From: Bradyrhizobium nitroreducens
Lineage (GTDB): Bacteria; Pseudomonadota; Alphaproteobacteria; Rhizobiales; Xanthobacteraceae
DNA length: 64,000 bases
Assembly (NCBI RefSeq): GCF_002776695.1
Contig: NZ_LFJC01000003.1
Location: forward strand, 3,265,784-3,329,783
Reading direction: 5' to 3'
The notes below the pieces were generated by a model, which saw only the letters and a list, made by a program, of their open reading frames with translations, made no database searches and was not told where the DNA came from. Below, piece by piece: positions 42,319-51,183 of the stretch. Position 1 is the first letter of the stretch; each line of letters starts with the position of its first letter. A program made the position numbers and the translations under genes.

Positions 42319-42882
42319 ATGAGCGTGATCGCGTTTCCTTACTCCACACCGGTCGAGCCGCGGTTGCGGCGCATCGGACGGATCGTGGCCATCGGCGCGA
42401 TTCTCTGCGTCGCGGGAGCGGTGCTTGCGGTCCCGCTGCTCTGGTCGAGCGACGAGGTGTTGCGGCACTGGATCGCGACACAGTCCCCGCTGGGTGCGCG
42501 GCCCTTCACGCTCCATGCCGGCACGCGCCTCATTGGCGCGCTGATCAGCCTGATTGGCCTTGCACCTGTCCTCTACGCCTTGTGGCAGCTCTCGATGCTG
42601 TTCTCCCGGTTTGCGCGCGGCGAGGTCTTCGTGACCGAAAATGCCTGGCGTATCCGCCGCATGGGTCTGGCGCTGATCGTCAATGCGTTGATGTCGCCGC
42701 TGGTGCAGATGCTCACCACGATCAATCTGACGCGGGCGAACGAACCAGGCCAGATCGTGGTCATGTTCGGCATCGAGCAGTCGCAGGTGCTGTCGGTGCT
42801 GAGTGGCCTCGCGCTCGTCGCCTTCGCCACCGTGATGGCCGATGCCGTCCGCCTCTGGCACGAGAACAGCGAGATCATCTGA
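42319..42882 (+). CDS. DUF2975 membrane protein
   Basis: A 187-residue membrane protein with four hydrophobic segments (IVAIGAILCVAGAVLAVPLLW; LIGALISLIGLAPVLYALWQL; LALIVNALMSPLVQML; VLSGLALVAFATVMADAV) and the family motif FSRFARGEVFVTENAWRIRRMGLALI. DUF2975 proteins are usually encoded right before a small YozG-type helix-turn-helix protein, as here (2-bp gap). They are probably a membrane partner that controls it; biochemical function is unknown. Confidence 0.85.
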   Translation: MSVIAFPYSTPVEPRLRRIGRIVAIGAILCVAGAVLAVPLLWSSDEVLRHWIATQSPLGARPFTLHAGTRLIGALISLIGLAPVLYALWQLSMLFSRFARGEVFVTENAWRIRRMGLALIVNALMSPLVQMLTTINLTRANEPGQIVVMFGIEQSQVLSVLSGLALVAFATVMADAVRLWHENSEII

Positions 42883-42884
42883 CC

Positions 42885-43139
42885 ATGCCGATCATCGTCA
42901 ATCTCGACGTCATGCTCGCCCGGCGCAAGATCAGGTCGCGCGAGCTCGCCGCGCGCATCGAGCTCACGGAGGCCAACGTCTCCCTGCTGAAGTCGGGCAA
43001 GGTGCGGGGCATCCGCTTCGACACGCTGGAGCGGATCTGCGCCGTGCTCGACTGCCAGCCCGGCGATATCCTCGAATACGTCCCCGACAGTGCCGACGAC
43101 GCGCAGGGCGCGCGCGCGGCCGGCCGCAAGTCGGCCTAG
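42885..43139 (+). CDS. YozG-type helix-turn-helix regulator
   Basis: An 84-residue XRE/Cro-like protein: MPIIVNLDVMLARRKIRSRELAARIELTEANVSLLKSGKVRGIRFDTLERICAVLDCQPGDILEY is a complete helix-turn-helix (recognition helix around ANVSLLKSGK). It is the standard partner of DUF2975 membrane proteins and starts 2 bp after that gene. It probably represses or activates its own operon depending on the membrane protein. Confidence 0.9.
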   Translation: MPIIVNLDVMLARRKIRSRELAARIELTEANVSLLKSGKVRGIRFDTLERICAVLDCQPGDILEYVPDSADDAQGARAAGRKSA

Positions 43140-43191
43140 CCAAACCCGTTCAGCTCAAGCCCCTTTCAACTCTGGACTGGAGACGTCTGCG

Positions 43192-43776
43192 ATGAACCGC
43201 CTCGTGCGCGTTCTTGTGAGCGCAGCTGCGCTCGCGCTTGCCGGTTGCAGCTCGGTGCCGCTGACATCGATCCCGCGGCTCGCCCGCATCGATGCCAAGA
43301 CCACGGATCTGTCGATGCTGCGCGTCGCCGTGCAACTGCCTGAGGTGCTGCGGCCGCGTTCGGGCGGCGTCAAGCTCGACGTCGTCACAAAGCTGGCGGG
43401 CGAGGCGGAGGCCAAGACGAGTTTTGCCATGGTGGAGATGAGCGAGGCGCGAGATCGCGCCGGCCTGCCTGCGCCGCCGCAGGGCTCGGCAACCTACGCC
43501 TATCGCTTGTCTCCGGGAGATGCGGCGCGCTTCGAGGCACTGCGCGCCGCCATGGTCGAGCAGGGGAAGCAAGGCAAGCGCGGGTCGATGGGGCTCGGCG
43601 TGGCGGCGAAGGAATTTTGTCGGGCGAACGCGGCGCCGCAGGCCTCGCTGCCCGTCGCGATCTATCTGATGACTTCGGAGACGAAGAGCTTCGTCCCCGT
43701 CGTCAGGGATTTCGACATGCTCTCCGATCCCGCTTTGGCCGGCGGCCTGGACTCGATTCAGCCTTGCGCTCAGTAG
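43192..43776 (+). CDS. Putative lipoprotein, unknown function
   Basis: A 194-residue protein. Signal peptide MNRLVRVLVSAAALALAGC has a perfect lipobox (LAGC, Cys at 19). The mature region (DLSMLRVAVQLPEVLRPRSGGVKLDV ... KSFVPVVRDFDMLSDP) has no domain I recognise; similar unnamed lipoproteins occur in Bradyrhizobium. GGAGACGTC upstream is an adequate ribosome-binding site. It overlaps convergently with nadK by 7 bp and may be cotranscribed with the DUF2975-HTH pair 52 bp upstream. Confidence 0.75.
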   Translation: MNRLVRVLVSAAALALAGCSSVPLTSIPRLARIDAKTTDLSMLRVAVQLPEVLRPRSGGVKLDVVTKLAGEAEAKTSFAMVEMSEARDRAGLPAPPQGSATYAYRLSPGDAARFEALRAAMVEQGKQGKRGSMGLGVAAKEFCRANAAPQASLPVAIYLMTSETKSFVPVVRDFDMLSDPALAGGLDSIQPCAQ

Positions 43777-44549
43777 CCGAACTGCTCGCGCAGAATACGC
43801 TCTTCCAGGCTATGCCCGGGGTCGAACATCATCCGCATCGAGATGGTCTTGTCTGACAAGACCTCGACGCGGCGGACGTCGCGCACCTCGTCATGGTCGG
43901 CGACCGCCGCCACGGGGCGCTTGTCGCCCTCCAGCACCTCGATCACGACATAGGCCGTGTTTGGCAGCAGCGCGCCGCGCCAGCGGCGCGGGCGGAAGGC
44001 GCTGATCGGGGTCAGCGCCAGGAGAGCGGCGTTGATCGGCAGGATCGGTCCCTGCGCCGACAAATTGTAGGCGGTCGAGCCGGCCGGGGTTGCCACCATG
44101 ATCCCGTCGGCGATCAGCTCCGGCATGCGCTCGCGCTCGTCGATCATGATCCGCAGGCGCGCCGCCTGGTAGGTCTGCCGGAACAGGGCGACCTCGTTGA
44201 TGGCGTGGTGCAGATGGACGCGGTCGTTGACGTCGGTCGCGCGCATCAGGAGCGGATTGATCTCGGATTCATGCGCCGCCTCGAGCCGCGCGCGCAGATC
44301 GTGCGTCGAGTATTCGTTCATCAGGAAGCCGACGGTGCCGCGATGCATGCCGTAGATCGGCTTTCCCGTGCGCATGTTCTGGTGCAGCGTCTGGAGCATC
44401 AGCCCGTCGCCGCCGAGCGCGACCACGATGTCGGCCTCCTCAAGGGCGCAATTGCCATAGTCCCTGGTGAGCTGGGCATAGGCGGCCTGCGCCTCGCTGC
44501 TCGGGCTGGCAACGAAGGCGATGCGGTCGTATCGCTGGGGCTTGGTCAT
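43770..44549 (-). CDS. nadK: NAD kinase
   Basis: A 259-residue NAD kinase. The diacylglycerol-kinase-like fold has DIVVALGGDGLMLQTLH (G-G-D-G motif, about 40-56) and MHRGTVGFLMNEY. The conserved LIADGIMVATPAGSTAYNLSAQGPILP binds NAD. It phosphorylates NAD to NADP with ATP. Length and start (MTKPQRYDRIAFVAS) match alphaproteobacterial NadK. Convergent with the lipoprotein gene; the serine carboxypeptidase gene begins 242 bp upstream in the opposite direction. Confidence 0.96.
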   Translation of the reverse strand: MTKPQRYDRIAFVASPSSEAQAAYAQLTRDYGNCALEEADIVVALGGDGLMLQTLHQNMRTGKPIYGMHRGTVGFLMNEYSTHDLRARLEAAHESEINPLLMRATDVNDRVHLHHAINEVALFRQTYQAARLRIMIDERERMPELIADGIMVATPAGSTAYNLSAQGPILPINAALLALTPISAFRPRRWRGALLPNTAYVVIEVLEGDKRPVAAVADHDEVRDVRRVEVLSDKTISMRMMFDPGHSLEERILREQFGY

Positions 44550-44791
44550 GGTTTGTCGGGCAGGGCCGCTGGCTGGAGAAAGTTCCGCCGGGTTCGTCTA
44601 TACGAGGTGGGCCTCTATTGTCGAGGATGACCGCCTCTCAAGGCAAACGGGCGATTGTCGTTCCGGAGAACAAAACGGGTTGATTTGAGCCAGCCGAGGC
44701 CGCGCCATCGACCAATGATCCCGCAAACCGTCGCAATTCCTCGCTAGCTTTGGTGTGCATCGGCTATGACAGCCGGGCAGGGAGACCAATC

Positions 44792-46360
44792 ATGCTCACG
44801 ATCTTGCCGACGTTGCGACGAACCGGGCTCGTGCTGGCCATCTCCACGGTCGCGCTCGCAAGCGTCGCGCGCGCGGACGATCCGCAGCAGCCGCGCGCCG
44901 AGGCGGCCTCGCCGGCGGGACAGAAGGGTGGGCGCGCCGGCAACGCGCAAAGCGCGCCGCAGGCTTCGCCGTCGGCGGCCGAGCTGCATCGTCTTCCGCC
45001 TGACACGACCACGCAGCAGACGCTGGATCTGCCCGGCCGTACCCTCAACTTCGCCGCGACCGCCGGCTCCATCCGCGTGTTCGATGGCAAGGGTGAGCCG
45101 CTCGCCGACATCGCCTATACGTCCTATCAGCTCGACGGCGCCGACCGCGCCACGCGCCCGGTCACGTTCCTGTTCAACGGCGGGCCCGGCGCGTCCTCGG
45201 CGTGGCTCCAGTTCGGCGCGGCCGGCCCGTGGCGGCTGCCGCTCGATGGCGAGGGGTTGTCGCCGTCGGCCTCGCCCGAGGTGAAGCCGAACGCGGAGAC
45301 CTGGCTCGACTTCACCGATCTCGTCTTCATCGATCCCGTCAGCACGGGCTACAGCCGCTTCGTCGCAAGCGGCGAGGACGCGCGAAAATCGTTCTATTCC
45401 GTCGACGGTGATGCCAACACCATCGCGCTGGTAATCCGCCGCTGGCTCGAGAAGCACGACCGCCTGATCTCGCCGAAATACGTCGCAGGCGAGAGCTATG
45501 GCGGCATTCGCGGGCCGAAGGTCGTGCGCCAGTTGCAGATCCAGCATGGCGTCGGCATCAAGGGCCTGATCCTGGTGTCGCCGCTATTGGACTTCCGCGA
45601 ATTCACTGGCACCAGCCTCCTGCAATATGTCGCGACGCTGCCGAGCTATGTGGCCGTCGCGCGCGCGGCCAAAGGACCGGTCAAGCGCGCCGATCTTGCC
45701 GACGTCGAGGCTTACGCGCGCGGCGAGTTTCTGGCCGACCTCGTCAAGGGCGAGGCGGACAAGGAGGCCACCAATCGTCTGGCCGACAAGGTCGCCGCGC
45801 TCACCGGTATCGACCAGGCGGTGAGCCGCAGGCTCGCCGGCCGCTTCGACGTCGGTGAATTCCGCCGCGAGCTCGACCGCAAGAACGGCAAGGTGACGGG
45901 ACGCTACGATGCTTCGGTGCGGGGCTTCGATCCCTATCCGGATTCCAGCAGCTCGCGGTTCGGCGATCCCTCAGGCGATGCGCTCCAGGCGCCGCTGACG
46001 AGCGCCGCGGTCGACGTGCTCTCGCGCAAGCTCAACTGGCGGCCGGACGGCTCCTATGAAGTGCTCAACGGCGCCGTGGAAGGTCACTGGGATTTCGGCC
46101 GCGGCATCAACCCGCCGCAATCGGTGTCCGAGCTGCGCCAGATCCTCGCCACCGATGCCAAGCTGAACGTGCTGGTCGCGCACGGCCTGTTCGACCTCGC
46201 GACGCCCTATTTCGGAACGAAGCGGGTGCTCGACCAGATGCCGGCCTTCGCGACGCAGCGGGTGAAGTTCGTGGTCTATCCCGGCGGCCACATGTTCTAT
46301 TCCCAAGGCGGCTCGCGCCAGGCGTTTCGCAGCGAGGTCGAGGCCCTGATCAGGGAGTAG
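44792..46360 (+). CDS. Exported serine carboxypeptidase-like hydrolase (peptidase S10)
   Basis: A 522-residue protein starting MLTILPTLRRTGLVLAISTV with signal cleavage near RADD. TFLFNGGPGASSAWLQFGAAGP is the S10 oxyanion and substrate motif (about 127-148). The nucleophile Ser is in KYVAGESYGGIRGP (about 234), with a late His in VYPGGHMFYSQGGSR. The family removes C-terminal amino acids at acidic pH and is rarer in bacteria than in eukaryotes. It is convergent with the beta-lactamase-like hydrolase (11-bp overlap). Start ATG 44792 is preferred over GTG/ATG upstream. Confidence 0.92.
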   Translation: MLTILPTLRRTGLVLAISTVALASVARADDPQQPRAEAASPAGQKGGRAGNAQSAPQASPSAAELHRLPPDTTTQQTLDLPGRTLNFAATAGSIRVFDGKGEPLADIAYTSYQLDGADRATRPVTFLFNGGPGASSAWLQFGAAGPWRLPLDGEGLSPSASPEVKPNAETWLDFTDLVFIDPVSTGYSRFVASGEDARKSFYSVDGDANTIALVIRRWLEKHDRLISPKYVAGESYGGIRGPKVVRQLQIQHGVGIKGLILVSPLLDFREFTGTSLLQYVATLPSYVAVARAAKGPVKRADLADVEAYARGEFLADLVKGEADKEATNRLADKVAALTGIDQAVSRRLAGRFDVGEFRRELDRKNGKVTGRYDASVRGFDPYPDSSSSRFGDPSGDALQAPLTSAAVDVLSRKLNWRPDGSYEVLNGAVEGHWDFGRGINPPQSVSELRQILATDAKLNVLVAHGLFDLATPYFGTKRVLDQMPAFATQRVKFVVYPGGHMFYSQGGSRQAFRSEVEALIRE

Positions 46361-47735
46361 GGCGGCGCTTGCGTGGCGGATAGCGGCGCGCGATCTCCTT
46401 CGCAACGACGCCTTCTGGCTTGAGGTTGGCCCCCGCGATCCAGATGTCGCTGACCTTGCCGCGCTTGTCGCGGATACGGCGCACGGGTTCGCCATGGCTG
46501 GAATAGCCGGCGGCCCAGGCGAGCTTGCCGGTGTCGCGGCTGGTGACCTCGATCTCGGCGGCATCCATGAACGGATTGATGAATTGTGGGTTGGCGACCA
46601 GCACGCGGTTGCCTGCGGGGACGAGATCGGTCGCGCCCCAGATCGTCCACCAGCGGCCGGTCCAGTCGCGCAGGCGGCGGTCGGGTGCGCCGCGTGTCTT
46701 GAAGGTGCGCAGGATCTGCATCGCGCCGTCCATCCAGAACGGCGCCCCGCCGTCGATGGAGTTGCTGATGATGCTGATCGTGAGCTCGCACGCCGGGATC
46801 GAGCAGGTCCGGGAGATGTAGCCCTGGAAGTGTCCGCCGTGACCGAACCAGTCCCAGCCGTCGGTCTTGCCGACGTTGATGCCGAGGCCGTAATAGGCCT
46901 CGAAGCTCTGTGGGATGCGCCAGTGATGCCGTGTCATCTCGCGGCGGCTCGCCACTGACAGCACGCTCCTTCTGGCGTTGGGGGCGAGCTGGGCGAAGAA
47001 GCGGGCGGTGTCGCCGGCGGTGGCGGCGAAGCCGGTGGCGGACGCCATCGCCTGCGTGGGATTGTCGCCGGGGATCACGCAACGAACGCCGAGCGGCAGC
47101 CGTCGTGTGTGGCCGCGCGCGAACCGCGCGCCCTTGGGAAGCGGCGCGTCCGGCGTGATCTCGCGAAGTCCCGCAGCCTCGACGATCTCGCGCTTGATCC
47201 AGGCAGAGTAGGTCTGCTTCGTAATGGCCTTGATCACGAGGCCGAGCAGGCCAAAGCCGTGATTGGAATATTTGAAGCGGGTGCCGGGCTCGATCGCGGT
47301 CGGCAGCTTCAGCTCCGCGAGCAGCTCTTTCGCGTCGAGATAGGGACGGCGATCGATGAACTGGCCGGAATCGGCGCCGTCGCGCGTCAGCCCGGCGCTG
47401 TGCGACAGCACCTGAGCGATGGTGGTCTCGGCGACGCGCGGATGGAGGCCGCCGACATATCGGCCGACTGCATCGTCGAGGCGGAGCTTGCGCTGCTCGC
47501 GCAGCTTCATGATGCCGGCCGCGGTAAAGCTCTTCGAGTGCGAGGCGATGCGACAGAGATGGCGCGGTGTGAGCTTTTCGCCGGTGTCGAGATTGGCAAG
47601 ACCGAATGCGTGCTCGGCGACGATTTCGCCGCGATGAGCGAAGGCGACGATGACGCCTGGCTGCTGGATTGTCGTTAGTTGAAATTCGATCCAAGAGCCG
47701 ATGTAGTCGATCGCGGATCGCAGCCACTTGTCCAT
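46350..47735 (-). CDS. Beta-lactamase-family serine hydrolase
   Basis: A 461-residue protein of the class C beta-lactamase/esterase family. The nucleophile motif S-x-x-K is in CRIASHSKSFTAAG (about 65-68), and Y-S-N appears as FKYSNHGFGLLG (about 160). The late GHGGHFQGYIS replaces K-T-G. No signal peptide is visible, unlike its paralogue at 19888-21156, so it may be cytoplasmic, as some peptidases of this family are. An extra C-terminal region of about 130 residues (from about 330) has strands typical of the DUF3471-like tail. Substrate unknown. Confidence 0.87.
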   Translation of the reverse strand: MDKWLRSAIDYIGSWIEFQLTTIQQPGVIVAFAHRGEIVAEHAFGLANLDTGEKLTPRHLCRIASHSKSFTAAGIMKLREQRKLRLDDAVGRYVGGLHPRVAETTIAQVLSHSAGLTRDGADSGQFIDRRPYLDAKELLAELKLPTAIEPGTRFKYSNHGFGLLGLVIKAITKQTYSAWIKREIVEAAGLREITPDAPLPKGARFARGHTRRLPLGVRCVIPGDNPTQAMASATGFAATAGDTARFFAQLAPNARRSVLSVASRREMTRHHWRIPQSFEAYYGLGINVGKTDGWDWFGHGGHFQGYISRTCSIPACELTISIISNSIDGGAPFWMDGAMQILRTFKTRGAPDRRLRDWTGRWWTIWGATDLVPAGNRVLVANPQFINPFMDAAEIEVTSRDTGKLAWAAGYSSHGEPVRRIRDKRGKVSDIWIAGANLKPEGVVAKEIARRYPPRKRRPTP

Positions 47736-47789
47736 TGCGCACCAATTCGCGGGGGAAATATCTGGTGCGGAAAGCTAGCCGACAAAGCG

Positions 47790-47822
47790 GAACGGGCACA
47801 ACCCCAGAGGTTGTGCCCGTTC
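47790..47822. terminator. Hairpin terminator between minus-strand genes
   Basis: The 14-bp perfect stem GAACGGGCACAACC (47790-47803) / GGTTGTGCCCGTTC (47809-47822) has a 5-nt loop. It is 40 bp downstream of the TPR-gene stop and upstream of the hydrolase gene, so it probably ends the TPR transcript. Confidence 0.7.
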
Positions 47823-47862
47823 GCGTCGTTCCCCGTTCGCGTCGTTCGAAGATGCGATGCCT

Positions 47863-48405
47863 TCAGTAGACGAGCGTCGCGCCGGTCGGTTTGTCGAGCG
47901 CCGCGGCGAGCGAGCGATATTCGGAGCTGTCGGTGCCGGCGAGCGAGGCGATCTTGCCGAGGTGGTACTGCGCCTGTTCGCGGTTGCCCTGCTCGAGCTG
48001 CCACAGGCCGTAATACTGCCAGGTGCGGACGTGGTTCGGATCGTCCTTCAGCGCCAGCTCGTAATAGACCTTCGACGACTGGTAGTCGCCGAGCTTGCGA
48101 TAGGAGTAGCCGATCAGGTTGGCGACGTCGGCGACGTCGTCGCGCTTGAGGGACTTCAGCTGGCCGATCGCGCCGGTGTAGTCGTGGTTGTCGTAGATCG
48201 TGGTGTAGGCGGTGCGATAGGCCGCGAGGAATTTCGGATCGTTGACGGAAGAGCTCTTCTTCTTGCCCTTCTTGGACGAGGAGTCCGACTTTGGCGGCGA
48301 AGAGGGCTCGTCACTGCCGGCGGCATAGGCGCTGGACAGCACCGGTGTGGCCGCCAGCGACATGGCGACGAGTCCCGGCACGACAAGCATTGAGAGTTTG
48401 CGCAT
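47863..48405 (-). CDS. Exported TPR protein
   Basis: A 180-residue protein. Signal peptide MRKLSMLVVPGLVAMSLAATPVLSSAYA is followed by a Ser/Lys-rich linker (KSDSSSKKGKKKSSS), then TPR-like units: YTTIYDNHDYTGAIGQLKSLKRDD, VANLIGYSYRKLGDYQSSKVYYELALKDDPNHV (a very clear TPR) and TWQYYGLWQLEQGNREQAQYHLGKIA. Periplasmic protein-protein interaction is the safe inference. It is divergent from the His/Lys-rich protein gene, with shared upstream operator-like elements. Confidence 0.85.
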   Translation of the reverse strand: MRKLSMLVVPGLVAMSLAATPVLSSAYAAGSDEPSSPPKSDSSSKKGKKKSSSVNDPKFLAAYRTAYTTIYDNHDYTGAIGQLKSLKRDDVADVANLIGYSYRKLGDYQSSKVYYELALKDDPNHVRTWQYYGLWQLEQGNREQAQYHLGKIASLAGTDSSEYRSLAAALDKPTGATLVY

Positions 48406-48507
48406 CTAAGTTCTCCCGTATGGAACGTGGCGATCCTACACGATTGCCCGAAGACCGGAACACCCGTCCGGCAAAAACATTCCCGCATCGCACGATCCCC
48501 CGGCGCA

Positions 48508-48567
48508 GATGACAAACTTGTCATCGAGATGAACGGAAGCCTGCAATCGGCTTCAGATCGGGTTCAG
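48508..48567. promoter_or_regulatory. Dyad GATGACAA-AC-TTGTCATC and TTCAG direct repeat
   Basis: GATGACAA (48508-48515) and TTGTCATC (48518-48525) form a perfect dyad with a 2-bp centre. TTCAG repeats at 48552-48556 and 48563-48567, 11 bp apart, the spacing of OmpR-family response-regulator sites. Both lie in the divergent region (48406-48649) between the TPR gene and the His/Lys-rich protein gene. No gene is seen in that region. Confidence 0.45.
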
Positions 48568-48649
48568 AGCGCGCGCCCTAGGCTCCCACCTACGATCGAA
48601 GGGGTAGCGAGAGGGCGCCGCCTCGAGATCCTTTCAAGAGGAGACCACC

Positions 48650-49018
48650 ATGCTGAAGACCATTTCCGCAGCTTTGCTCGCCGCTTCCGTGATTGCAGCC
48701 CCGGCCTTTGCTGCCGAGGCCGGCAAGACCACCACGACCACCCCGGTGATCAAGGCGGACCAGAGCCAGACCAAGGCCTCGACCACCGCCGCGAAACCCG
48801 AAGCCGGCGTCAAGGCCGATACGAAGGCCGCCGACGTCAAGGCGGACGCCAAGGTGGACAGCAAGTCGAAGGCGATGAACGCCAATGCGGCCGTGACGCC
48901 GGACGAGCACAAGACGGTGCGCAAGCATCGCCATCACCACAAGCACCTGTCGGCCAAGAAGTCGCTGAAGGCGCAGCCGGACCTGACCAAGCCGGCGACC
49001 ACCGAGAAGCGCAGCTAA
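48650..49018 (+). CDS. Small exported His/Lys/Ala-rich protein
   Basis: A 122-residue protein. Signal peptide MLKTISAALLAASVIAAPAFA is followed by a low-complexity Thr/Lys/Ala/Asp region with repeated KADxK units (VKADTKAADVKADAKVDSKSK). A basic stretch, HKTVRKHRHHHKHLSAKKSLK (about 86-106), could bind metals or anions. AAGAGGAGACC gives a strong ribosome-binding site. It resembles acid-shock-type or other small periplasmic proteins only in composition; function unknown. Upstream TTCAG repeats suggest control by a two-component system. Confidence 0.68.
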   Translation: MLKTISAALLAASVIAAPAFAAEAGKTTTTTPVIKADQSQTKASTTAAKPEAGVKADTKAADVKADAKVDSKSKAMNANAAVTPDEHKTVRKHRHHHKHLSAKKSLKAQPDLTKPATTEKRS

Positions 49019-49231
49019 CGACTGATCCTGCGCGGCGGCATCCCAAGCATTGCCCCGCCGCCGCGTCGGAATCTCAGGCCCGGCCCGCCGCCTCGGCGCT
49101 TTCCGCGAAAGCGGAAGAGGCCGGCGGCGGGACGGTGCGTGCGTCGCAAAGCCCCTGCGGAGGCGAATTCCCTTTAAGCAACCTAGCGGCTAGAAGGTCT
49201 GCCGAGTCTGATCGAGCGGAGCGCGTGACCT

Positions 49232-49666
49232 GTGGGGCGATTGGCGAAACATACGGTGCGCCTGGCATTGATCCTGGCCTTGCCGCTGGCGCTTGCGGCC
49301 TGTTTCGGCAGCGACAGCGACCGTCCGACCTTCATGGGCGGGACCCAGGCCGGCGGGCCGCAGCCCTTTCCGGACAATTTCCGCAGCGACACGCTGGCGC
49401 TGATGCGCACCTATCTCAACAACCCGGTCGGTGTGCGCGAGGCCAGCATGGCCGAGCCGGTCCAGCGCGAAGTCGGCGGCCGGCAGTTCTACGTCAGCTG
49501 CCTGCATTTCACCCCGCGCGAGAGCGACGGCAGCTACAAGGCCATGCGCGAGCGCGCCGTCATCTTCGTCAACGGACGGGCGGATCGTGTCGTCGATCGG
49601 ACCAATGAACTCTGCGCCGGCGCGGTTTACGCACCCTTTCCGGAACTCGAAAAGATGACGCGGTAG
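49232..49666 (+). CDS. Putative lipoprotein, unknown
   Basis: A 144-residue protein starting at GTG 49232 (or TTG 49241). The signal has a lipobox-like LALAAC (about 20-24), followed by FGSDSDRPTFMGG. The mature part has two further cysteines (VSCLHF and ELCAGAVY) and the motif REVGGRQFYVSCLHFTPRESDGSYKAMRERAVIFVNGR, which I have seen in other short Bradyrhizobium proteins without a name. Outer-membrane or periplasmic location inferred. It follows the His/Lys-rich gene after 213 bp containing a GC-rich imperfect hairpin near 49084-49133. Confidence 0.7.
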   Translation: MGRLAKHTVRLALILALPLALAACFGSDSDRPTFMGGTQAGGPQPFPDNFRSDTLALMRTYLNNPVGVREASMAEPVQREVGGRQFYVSCLHFTPRESDGSYKAMRERAVIFVNGRADRVVDRTNELCAGAVYAPFPELEKMTR

Positions 49667-49952
49667 CACAAAGCCGGCCTTCATCGCTCCCTGCTAGAAC
49701 GATCGGCGCCGGAGCTGCCGGATCACATTTCGGGGAGCTTTGAACGGGGCGATTTCGTCGTGCGACAAATCGTTACGGAGGGCCGTGCGCAGGCAAAAAA
49801 ACAGCCGGCGCGGGGCGACGTGACGGAACAAAATCGCGATGTTGCCACCCCGTCACAGTAACGAACGATCAACGTTCCGGCATCGCCGCGAAGCAACCCA
49901 ATTCACGCCACGTTGTTTCCTGAGTGTCGTAAATGAAAGAACGGGGATGATC

Positions 49953-50660
49953 ATGAAATCGATTTTGCTGGGTGCAGCCGCTCTGCTTGCGCTGGTCGCG
50001 CCGGCCGCAGCCGCGGACATGCAGCCGCGCACCTACGCCAAGGCTCCGGCCTATACGCCGCCTGCGGTGATCTATAACTGGACCGGTTTCTACATCGGCG
50101 GCCATGTCGGCGGCGCGTTCGCCGGCGACAGCAGCTTCCAGTCCAGCGACGCCCGCTTCCTGGGCGGCGTGCAGGGCGGCTTCGACTACCAGTTCGCGCC
50201 CAATTGGGTGGTGGGTATCGAGGCCCAGTATTCCTGGCTGCCGACCAACAATAATGGTGTCACGTTCCCGCTGGGCACGCAGGTGACCTCCAACACCGAC
50301 CAGCTCGGGTCGGTGACCGGCCGCATCGGTTACACCTGGGGTCCGACGCTGCTCTACGCCAAGGGCGGTTACGCCTGGCGCAATGGCGGCCTCGGCGTCA
50401 ACGTCGCCGGCGTACCGCAGGCCTTCACCACCACCGGCAACAGCAAGGACGGCTACACCGTCGGCGCCGGCCTCGAATACATGTTCGCGCCGAACTGGTC
50501 GGCCAAGGCCGAATATCAGTACTATAATTTCGGCAGCACCACCTTCACCTCCGGTCCGGCCGACATCGTCGGCGTCCGCGGCCGGGAGGACGAGCATACC
50601 GTCAAGGTCGGTGTGAACTACCGCTTCGGCTGGGGCGGTCCGGCAGCCTCGCGCTACTGA
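49953..50660 (+). CDS. Outer-membrane beta-barrel protein, Omp25/31-like
   Basis: A 235-residue protein. Signal peptide MKSILLGAAALLALVAPAAA is followed by the family opening YNWTGFYIGGHVGGAFAG. Alternating strands include GGFDYQFAPNWVVGIEAQYSW, GSVTGRIGYTWGPTLLYAKGGYAW and HTVKVGVNYRFGW, giving the eight-stranded small barrel seen in rhizobial and Brucella Omp25/Omp31 proteins. A normal start is ATG 49953 after GGGGATGATC. A strong terminator follows. Confidence 0.92.
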   Translation: MKSILLGAAALLALVAPAAAADMQPRTYAKAPAYTPPAVIYNWTGFYIGGHVGGAFAGDSSFQSSDARFLGGVQGGFDYQFAPNWVVGIEAQYSWLPTNNNGVTFPLGTQVTSNTDQLGSVTGRIGYTWGPTLLYAKGGYAWRNGGLGVNVAGVPQAFTTTGNSKDGYTVGAGLEYMFAPNWSAKAEYQYYNFGSTTFTSGPADIVGVRGREDEHTVKVGVNYRFGWGGPAASRY

Positions 50661-50684
50661 CCCTCCACTGCGTCAAACTCTGAC

Positions 50685-50709
50685 AAAGGCCGGCTTCCCG
50701 CCGGCCTTT
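50685..50709 (+). terminator. Terminator after the outer-membrane protein gene
   Basis: AAAGGCCGGC (50685-50694), loop TTCCC, GCCGGCCTTT (50700-50709), 25 bp past the stop codon. A 10-bp perfect stem ending in TTTC. Confidence 0.85.
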
Positions 50710-50913
50710 CGTCTGTCCGCCGTCTCCCGCCAGCCCGCCCGCATTTGCAATGCGTGAACCATCTGGCGCGTCATTTGCAGACAAACATTCCGGCGCGCGC
50801 CTTCTCACGCGCGTCATGGGATCCAGGTAAAGCAAAAATAATTTTTGCTGCTTACGGAACTCGCGCTCCGGAAAGCGTTATATGAGAATTACCGGGCTGG
50901 TGGGACGACGGAC

Positions 50914-51156
50914 ATGCGTATCTTGGTGTCGGCAGTGGTGCTCTCGTGCTCCTTTTCCCTGCCGTGCTCTGCACAGACAATCCTCAAATCCGAGCCTCTG
51001 ATGCTGGCACCCTACGAGGTGGCTTTCGTCAAGGACGCATCCTGTCCGTCGGGCAAGGTGCTGAAGGTCACCGGCGCCATCCGCGGGCTGCATCGCCGCA
51101 AGGCCTGCGTGCCCATGCCGGGTGAGCAGGCCTCCCTCGCGTCGGCGACACCCTGA
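50914..51156 (+). CDS. Small exported protein, DUF6719-like
   Basis: An 80-residue protein starting MRILVSAVVLSCSFSLPCSAQT (signal peptide). The mature part APYEVAFVKDASCPSGKVLKVTGAIRGLHRRKACVP has two cysteines that probably pair. The pattern K-D-x-S-C-P-x-G-K-V-x-x-V-T-G is one I recall from short Bradyrhizobium proteins grouped under a domain of unknown function (DUF6719); the name is from memory. An open frame extends upstream but ATG 50914 fits the signal peptide. The preceding 250 bp after the barrel gene hold only the terminator. Confidence 0.66.
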   Translation: MRILVSAVVLSCSFSLPCSAQTILKSEPLMLAPYEVAFVKDASCPSGKVLKVTGAIRGLHRRKACVPMPGEQASLASATP

Positions 51157-51183
51157 TCCTCTGCCGCTTTCGCCGGCAAAACC

